33,716 nt of DNA from CAZRNB01 sp964601355 (GTDB taxonomy: Bacteria > Planctomycetota > Phycisphaerae > Sedimentisphaerales > Anaerobacaceae), in NCBI GenBank assembly GCA_964601355.1, contig CAZRNB010000018.1:1-33716 (forward strand), given 5' to 3'. The notes under the pieces are model-generated. The model was not told where the DNA came from. It made no database searches and saw only the letters and a program-made list of their open reading frames with translations. A program made the translations under genes and the position numbers. Positions 26,309 through 30,868 of the stretch are shown here, in pieces; within the stretch, counting starts at the first letter, position 1, and each line of letters starts with the position of its first letter.

Positions 26309-27187
26309 CTATTTCATAACGCTGCTTGCGTTGTTGGCATACTCCGCACGGACTCGGCCATTCCTATCGGGCAAATAATCAAGTATCAAGTCCGCCATAT
26401 CCTCCGCTGCCTGCCGAATAGAACTCTCCAAAATCGAGCTTATCTGCACCTGAGCCACGTATCGAGCAGGGCTGCCGGAAATATTTGGCCTTCTGCCTAA
26501 CGGGCCCGAAAAAGCATTCTCATCAGTGGTAATTTGGCCATTCAAAATGTAAAAATTCAAAACTAATGTCTGCTCGCTTATTTTTAACTTATGAAATCGG
26601 TGTATCAGGCAAGGTATCTGTCGGCCATTCTGCGAAGTAAATCGTGTATTTTCTGTGCTGTCGTGTATCCAGCCATACCCTGGATAGCAGACTAAAGGCT
26701 GATGACCTAATATACCGCCGGGCTTGGACGAGCAGTACACGATATAAACATCCACCCAGCTCTTGGTTGTGTTATTGATGTATCGCCGACTTATAAAATC
26801 ATCGGCAAAGTTTTTCTCCATATATTCTTTAGTTGTTGTGGGAATGATCAGATCAGTACCGGTCCAATTACCAATTTTTGATGGGAATACACTCAGCGGC
26901 ACCGGCAAGTTTACAGGTGTTTCAGTAACAAGCTGTAAGCGAGATGCCAAAACTCGATAGGTAACGCCGGCAAATATCAAAAGTACAATAGTCAAAATCC
27001 AAATGAACCATATTGGCGTTGCGCCTCTTGCTACACCCCCCAGATAAAAGACTTGATCTGATTTTGCCGTATGTTTAGATCTGCTCGCATACATCAAATG
27101 GTATAACCTTAAAGTGGTATTACAAAAATGCACATTTGATATTTCTGTCATATCTTGTATGGAACTTTCAGCAGATGTGGGATCCAC
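26309..27187 (-). CDS. epsI: EpsI-type exosortase-associated protein
   Basis: A 292-residue protein with one membrane segment (about 58-80) followed by an EpsI domain. Features of the family are the early FPSKIGNWTGTDL (about 101-113), the mid-domain VDVYIVYCSSKPGGILGHQP (about 145-164) and the following VCYPGYGWIHDS (about 166-177). In many genomes EpsI is fused to, or lies next to, the exosortase and is needed for exopolysaccharide or sorted-protein function; its biochemical role is unclear. Here it is the first gene of the operon, about 15.5 kb from the exosortase fusion. The start is GTG 27187, 2 bp after a full AAGGAGG; ATG 27151 is the alternative. The N-terminal 57 residues have no clear counterpart in the family. 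Confidence 0.85.
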   Translation of the reverse strand: MDPTSAESSIQDMTEISNVHFCNTTLRLYHLMYASRSKHTAKSDQVFYLGGVARGATPIWFIWILTIVLLIFAGVTYRVLASRLQLVTETPVNLPVPLSVFPSKIGNWTGTDLIIPTTTKEYMEKNFADDFISRRYINNTTKSWVDVYIVYCSSKPGGILGHQPLVCYPGYGWIHDSTENTRFTSQNGRQIPCLIHRFHKLKISEQTLVLNFYILNGQITTDENAFSGPLGRRPNISGSPARYVAQVQISSILESSIRQAAEDMADLILDYLPDRNGRVRAEYANNASSVMK

Positions 27188-27189
27188 TT

Positions 27190-27196
27190 CCTCCTT
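27190..27196 (-). promoter_or_regulatory. Strong Shine-Dalgarno sequence for epsI with short spacing
   Basis: On the minus strand AAGGAGG is followed by AA and GTG. This is the best ribosome-binding site I see in the cluster, where most starts have none. The spacing of 2 bp is shorter than usual, so the real start might differ, but no better in-frame start lies at 5-10 bp. Confidence 0.4.
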
Positions 27197-27248
27197 TAAA
27201 TCTGCTTTAGATAAACTTTATTTGGCCGCTCCTCACATTGCTTTTACT

Positions 27249-27278
27249 ATAATACCAAAATCTAAGACTTGAAAACAA
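27249..27278 (-). promoter_or_regulatory. Candidate sigma-70-like promoter of the polysaccharide operon
   Basis: On the minus strand TTGTTT (27278-27273) and TATTAT (27254-27249) are separated by 18 bp, about 60 bp upstream of the epsI start. The operon needs a promoter here because no other gene lies upstream on this strand. The region is AT-rich, so chance matches are easy. Confidence 0.3.
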
Positions 27279-27451
27279 TTGGGGAAAGTGGGTATTTTAG
27301 ATAAATTATTGTTATTGAATACATTTAAGGATTGCTAAAATTTGGATAGAAGATTCTTGTGTGAAATAGCGTTGAATAATTAATGTAATATACAATTTTT
27401 TTGGAGAAACCTTAATTTTCAATTCGTTAAATCAGTTTTTTTGACTAAAGA

Positions 27452-27626
27452 TTAACGCGATGTACAGGTTTTTTCATTAAAACCTTGATTTTCAGCTAAA
27501 GAATGAGATTTTCGCTAAGCGAACACTAAAATTTAGCTGACTATACCATTATTTTTAGTCTAAAAACCGAGTTTTTAAAATCTTGTACACGGCGTTAAAG
27601 ATTAAAAAAAAACCTTTTTTCAGGTT
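27452..27626. repeat. Nest of palindromes with a spaced 17-bp inverted pair
   Basis: Listed left to right: TTAACGCGATGTACAGG (27452-27468) whose near-complement CTTGTACACGGCGTTAA is at 27582-27598 (14 of 17 match); a hairpin GGTTTT-TTCATT-AAAACC (27467-27484); TCAGCTAAA (27492-27500) and TTTAGCTGA (27532-27540) enclosing TTCGCTAAGCGAA (27511-27523); TTTTTAGTCTAAAAA (27552-27566); and AACCT-TTTTTC-AGGTT (27611-27626). It lies about 265-440 bp upstream of epsI. It could be a regulator-binding region or a structured RNA. The symmetry is visible directly; the function is not. Confidence 0.65.
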
Positions 27627-27894
27627 AAAAACTATACTTTGAAATACCTTTTGTGCTGCACTAAAAATAATTTGCCTGCTTATGAGTTATACAGTTCCAT
27701 TATTATTACCTGTTTAAGTTAGTTATATACTTAATCCACGCCGAGATTACACATGAGATATTTACAATGCACTTTGATAATGTTTTTAGAACAGTGGAGC
27801 AAGCTATACAGAACCAATGAAGGTTAATCCGAATCGGTGAGTTGCAAAAGACCTGTTCGTCTGGACTGCGGTTGCATTTCTGCCAGCTTCATAA

Positions 27895-28041
27895 GTGTTT
27901 CTTAACATTACCCTCGTGTTGCTCTCAAAGAAGGAACACCAGAGGCTTTTACAAGGAAAACCGGTGCAATTCCAGAAAGCCTTGAACCATAACACACTTG
28001 AAAGGCTAAGACATGCCGGCATGGAACTGGTGTGGAATTAA
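27895..28041 (+). CDS. Possible small ORF or 3' remnant of a lost gene, unrecognised
   Basis: An open frame of 48 codons starts at GTG 27895 directly after a TAA (27892-27894) and ends at TAA 28039-28041. Its predicted peptide (SKKEHQRLLQGKPVQFQKAL, then LERLRHAGMELVWN) is hydrophilic and basic, with a composition like a folded protein rather than random AT-rich translation. There is no ribosome-binding site. It ends 42 bp before the TTTGTGGCA repeats next to the tRNA fragment, a place where integrase genes often end, but I do not recognise recombinase motifs. It may be a decayed gene end or chance. Confidence 0.2.
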   Translation: MFLNITLVLLSKKEHQRLLQGKPVQFQKALNHNTLERLRHAGMELVWN

Positions 28042-28083
28042 GGGATAATCAATTATTCAACTGACCCAAATAAATAGTCAAAA

Positions 28084-28157
28084 TTTGTGGCAATTTTGTG
28101 GCAGTTTCAGTTCAAAAACAGTCCAGAAAGCCAGTTCCAGACCAGTTCAAAAACAGT
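28084..28157. repeat. Direct repeats beside the tRNA fragment, possible integrase arm sites
   Basis: TTTGTGGCA occurs at 28084-28092 and again at 28095-28103, an 11-bp period. CAGTTCAAAAACAGT occurs perfectly at 28108-28122 and 28143-28157, 35 bp apart, with further CCAGTTC copies between. Short helically phased repeats near a tRNA fragment resemble arm-type binding sites of tyrosine recombinases. The repeats are visible; the function is inferred. Confidence 0.55.
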
Positions 28158-28224
28158 GCCTAAGTCCTTTTGTGGTCTGTAGTAAGCCCTTTATTTACAA
28201 GGAGTTAGAAAAGGCCCGTGCCAG

Positions 28225-28267
28225 CTTTACACGCAGGGGGTCACAGGTTCGAATCCTATATCGCCCA
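28225..28267 (+). other. 3' fragment of a tRNA-Val gene, likely attachment-site copy
   Basis: The sequence from the anticodon loop (TTTACAC, anticodon TAC) through GCAGG, variable loop GGGTC, T-arm ACAGGTTCGAATCCTAT and acceptor ATCGCCC-A matches the 3' half of a bacterial tRNA-Val. No matching 5' half (a GGGCGAT acceptor strand and a D-arm) occurs upstream, so this is not a working tRNA. A lone 3' end is the usual scar at the distal end of an element that integrated into a tRNA gene. By that logic the element lies to the left, on the side of the polysaccharide cluster, with the intact tRNA-Val beyond the window. Confidence 0.7.
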
Positions 28268-28307
28268 TTTCCTCAAATTAAGTAGCTCAAACTGGCCGAT
28301 TCACCGT

Positions 28308-28376
28308 GTCATACCCGCGCAGGCGGGTATCCATTTATGTATCGAAACAGTGGATTCCCGCTTTCGCGGGAATGAC
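28308..28376. repeat. 69-bp dispersed palindromic repeat (CCCGCG/CGCGGG family)
   Basis: It begins GTCATACCCGCG and ends CGCGGGAATGAC (11 of 12 inverted). Each end also forms its own hairpin (CCCGC-GCAG-GCGGG and TTCCCGC-TTT-CGCGGGAA-like). Its right end (28351-28377) is repeated at 30906-30932 inside priA with 25 of 27 matches. This family of dispersed palindromes is widespread in Gram-negative genomes, where its translation gives peptides like DSRLRGND. Confidence 0.8.
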
Positions 28377-28586
28377 ATTCGTCGTTATCTGATTGTTGAA
28401 TAATCATTTATGGATATTTCTTGTAAAAAATCACTTGGTTTGAGTAAGCAGGCCGCCAAAACTTTCAGTTGATTTTTTAAACCGCAGTAAGTTAAGCTGT
28501 TACGCAATCGCAAACAATAGGAAATTTGTGAGATAGCCGGCCTTTGATTTTCCATATAAGTTTATGGTGCAGAAATCTTAACATCG

Positions 28587-29318
28587 ATGCCGATTAATAA
28601 ACTAAGGAGAAAGTTCTCTGTTTGGAGACGCATTAAAATGGCAGAAAAACGCAAAAAAATAAGGCTTCTCGTTTATATCCCAATAGTCTTATGCCTCGTT
28701 GTTTTTGCATATCTGTCGCGTGGTTTGTATTACGGGGCAATGACGATACATAAACTATTGGCCGAGAATCAACGCCTTAAACAGGCAATAACCAACCTTA
28801 CAAGTGAGGAGCAAATTGGTTATGCAAAGGTGATTTCACAGGAAACAAAAAATGAACAGCTTTTTACGACTATAAAATTCGTTGAAACTGCCAGAGATGA
28901 CAAACTAAAAAAAATCCTTGAGAAGGAATATACTATCGAGGGCGATATCATTCATTTTGATGCGCTAATTGTCAAATTCGGAGATCAAATGGTGATGGAT
29001 GGCAAAGCAAAGGCTCTATATCTCTGGAGGAGAATCTATGGCGAAAAAATGAAGCCGCAGGACGGCTTTGTTATAGAAGAGGCGGGGGCAGAACCCCATA
29101 GATATAAGGATTTGCTTGCTGCTCTGCCTTTGGGACATAGGCAGCTTTTCTGGTCTAATATTTGGGAGCTGGCGAACGACCCGGAAAGGCTGAAAAAATA
29201 CGATATCGAAGCCATCTACGGCAACGTTGTCTATACGAAGCTGAAAAATGGGCTGATATATGTATTTAAGATAAATCCCACCGGCCAGGTTTATCCGGAA
29301 GTTGTTCTGGATATGTAA
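28587..29318 (+). CDS. Membrane-anchored protein of unknown function
   Basis: I do not recognise this 243-residue protein. It has a strongly basic N-terminus, one membrane segment (about 27-46, LLVYIPIVLCLVVFAYL), then a short possible coiled coil (about 53-80) and a soluble domain with a mixed alpha/beta look (IHFDALIVKFGDQMVMDGKA, then LYLWRRIYGEKMKPQDGF). The topology predicts the C-terminal domain outside the cytoplasm. ATG 28587 has no clear ribosome-binding site; ATG 28638, preceded by GGAG, is a good alternative start and would keep the membrane segment. Neighbours (LhgO oxidoreductase, PriA) give no functional hint. Confidence 0.75.
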   Translation: MPINKLRRKFSVWRRIKMAEKRKKIRLLVYIPIVLCLVVFAYLSRGLYYGAMTIHKLLAENQRLKQAITNLTSEEQIGYAKVISQETKNEQLFTTIKFVETARDDKLKKILEKEYTIEGDIIHFDALIVKFGDQMVMDGKAKALYLWRRIYGEKMKPQDGFVIEEAGAEPHRYKDLLAALPLGHRQLFWSNIWELANDPERLKKYDIEAIYGNVVYTKLKNGLIYVFKINPTGQVYPEVVLDM

Positions 29319-29332
29319 CACACCCGTGTTTT
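29317..29332 (+). terminator. Weak possible hairpin terminator
   Basis: AACAC-ACCC-GTGTT followed by TT starts within the stop codon of the preceding membrane-protein gene. The stem is only 5 bp and the T-tract is short, so the call is tentative. Confidence 0.2.
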
Positions 29333-29426
29333 GAATCTAAACACTCATTTTATGTCCTTATTGACGCACTGGGCTACGTGAGGTATTGTATGCGCTAATG
29401 GAAATAGTGATTAAGGATATACGTCA

Positions 29427-30650
29427 ATGAGGCAAGAGATAGACTTTGATATTGTTGTGGTAGGGGGCGGGATTGTTGGCTTGGCCTCAGCTTATAAAAT
29501 TATATCGGCTCATCCTGATATGCGCATAGCGGTGCTTGAAAAAGAGGAGCAGTTGGCGATGCATCAGACTGGCCGCAATTCCGGCGTTATCCATTCCGGC
29601 CTTTACTATAAAGCCGGCTCAGTTAAAGCAGACACCTGCAAAAAAGGACGTAAAGAGCTGATAGAGTTTGCCAAAAAGCATAAAATCCCCTGTGAAATCA
29701 CCGGCAAGATAATCGTGGCAACGAAAAAAAAAGAGCTATATAGCCTTGAGCGAATCTTTCAAAATGGGCAGGAAAACCAGATAGAAGGCCTTGAAAAGAT
29801 TGGGCCGGACGAAATAAAGAAAATTGAGCCGTGCTGTGAAGGCATCGCAGGGGTAAAAGTGCCTTGTACGGGGATCATTGATTATATTGAAGTGGCAAAA
29901 ACGTTGGGGCGGTTGATTGAGAAGAAAGGGCAGGATAACAAAGTTCTGACTTCACACGAGGTAACAGGCTTTGACAGGCACGATTTTTATACGAGCGTTT
30001 TAACAAAAAAAGGGAATTTTGCAACGAAGTACGTTATCAACTGTGCCGGGCTTCAATGCGACAGGATCGCCCGGATGGATGGGCTCGACCCGAAGATGAG
30101 GATTGTTCCTTTCCGCGGAGATTACTATGAGCTGACCGAAGAGGCTTCCAGGAAGGTCAATGGTCTTATATATCCGGTTCCTGACCCTGCATTTCCTTTC
30201 CTGGGCGTTCACTTTACGCGCAAGATCGATGGCTCGGTTGAGTGTGGGCCAAACGCAGTTTTGTCGTTTAAGAGAGAAGGTTACGGCAAGACCGATTTTA
30301 ATTTCGCGGATACCTGGGAGTCACTGTCATACTGGGGGACATGGAAGCTGTTCCGCAGGCACCTTATATATGGACTGGGTGAATACACGCGTGCCTTTAG
30401 CAAGAAGCTGTTTCTTCGACAGTTGCAGATGCTCATTCCCTCGCTTGGCCTCAATGATATTAAGCCAGGGGGTGCAGGGGTGCGTGCCCAGGCTCTTGGG
30501 CCGAGCGGAGAGCTTATTGATGACTTTAAGGTAGAAAGGAATAAAAATTTTATTCACGTTCTAAATGCCCCCTCGCCGGCTGCGACCGCCTCGCTTGCCA
30601 TCGGCGATTATATAAATGAGATATCGACGAAGTACTTTAACTTGCGGTAA
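29427..30650 (+). CDS. lhgO: FAD-dependent L-2-hydroxyglutarate oxidase/dehydrogenase family protein
   Basis: A 407-residue DAO-type flavoprotein. The dinucleotide-binding motif is DIVVVGGGIVGLASAYKI (8-25), followed by the acidic end of strand two (VLEKE, 36-40). The family-specific HQTGRNSGVIHSGLYYKAGS (46-65) and the C-terminal GGAGVRAQALGPSGELIDDF are hallmarks of LhgO/L2HGDH. These enzymes oxidise L-2-hydroxyglutarate to 2-oxoglutarate, passing electrons to the membrane quinone pool; some relatives act on other 2-hydroxy acids. Length is normal. It is preceded by a 108-bp gap and followed by a 218-bp gap that holds a palindromic repeat, so it may be a single-gene unit. Confidence 0.9.
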   Translation: MRQEIDFDIVVVGGGIVGLASAYKIISAHPDMRIAVLEKEEQLAMHQTGRNSGVIHSGLYYKAGSVKADTCKKGRKELIEFAKKHKIPCEITGKIIVATKKKELYSLERIFQNGQENQIEGLEKIGPDEIKKIEPCCEGIAGVKVPCTGIIDYIEVAKTLGRLIEKKGQDNKVLTSHEVTGFDRHDFYTSVLTKKGNFATKYVINCAGLQCDRIARMDGLDPKMRIVPFRGDYYELTEEASRKVNGLIYPVPDPAFPFLGVHFTRKIDGSVECGPNAVLSFKREGYGKTDFNFADTWESLSYWGTWKLFRRHLIYGLGEYTRAFSKKLFLRQLQMLIPSLGLNDIKPGGAGVRAQALGPSGELIDDFKVERNKNFIHVLNAPSPAATASLAIGDYINEISTKYFNLR

Positions 30651-30700
30651 TACAACAAGCCGTCACTACTAATGCTTTGTCGCAAGTAATTTGAGAAGTT

Positions 30701-30781
30701 GTCATTGCGAGACCACCTTAGGTGGCCGTGGCAATCTCATAAATCAAATGTCAGAGATTGCTTCGCTTCGCTCGCAATGAC
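30701..30781. repeat. 81-bp dispersed palindromic repeat (GTCATTGCGAG family)
   Basis: It is bounded by the perfect 11-bp inverted repeat GTCATTGCGAG / CTCGCAATGAC. Inside are GGCAATCTC / GAGATTGC and a small palindrome CCACCTTAGGTGG. It occupies the gap between lhgO and priA. Its right third (30754-30781) reappears at 31107-31134 within priA with 26 of 28 matches. There is no coding capacity, so it would be a non-autonomous element. Confidence 0.85.
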
Positions 30782-30868
30782 ATATATCATTTAAGCTGCG
30801 ACAGAATACTAGGGCAACGGCTGAAGATAATATTTGTCTCTGGTTTTACCGGTGGTTCACATTGCTAA

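Larger units (their letters stand above)
27188..28586. other. 1.4-kb gene-poor border between the cluster and the plus-strand genes
   Basis: This stretch holds no confident protein gene. From left to right it contains the epsI ribosome-binding and promoter signals, the AT-rich palindrome nest (27452-27626), about 270 bp where I see nothing, a possible 48-residue ORF ending at 28041, direct repeats (28084-28157), a tRNA-Val 3' fragment (28225-28267) and a dispersed palindromic repeat (28308-28376). Positions 28377-28586 hold nothing that I recognise. Confidence 0.7.

Noticed and set aside
27224..27245. Sigma-54 promoter (TGGCC...TTGCT on the plus strand)
   Set aside because: The GG and GC elements are 14 bp apart rather than 10, and the orientation points away from the operon.
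27452..27626. Replication origin, because of AT-richness and palindromes
   Set aside because: No DnaA-box-like TTATCCACA words are seen and no origin-associated genes are nearby.
27804..28022. A 72-codon minus-strand frame in the border region
   Set aside because: It has no ribosome-binding site, a cysteine- and phenylalanine-rich unusual composition, and overlaps the more protein-like plus-strand frame ending at 28041.
28200..28267. A complete tRNA gene
   Set aside because: The 3' half is convincing but no D-arm and no acceptor 5' strand complementary to ATCGCCC exist upstream, so only a fragment is supported.
27452..28376. CRISPR array
   Set aside because: Repeats here are palindromes or pairs without regular spacers, and no cas genes are in the window.
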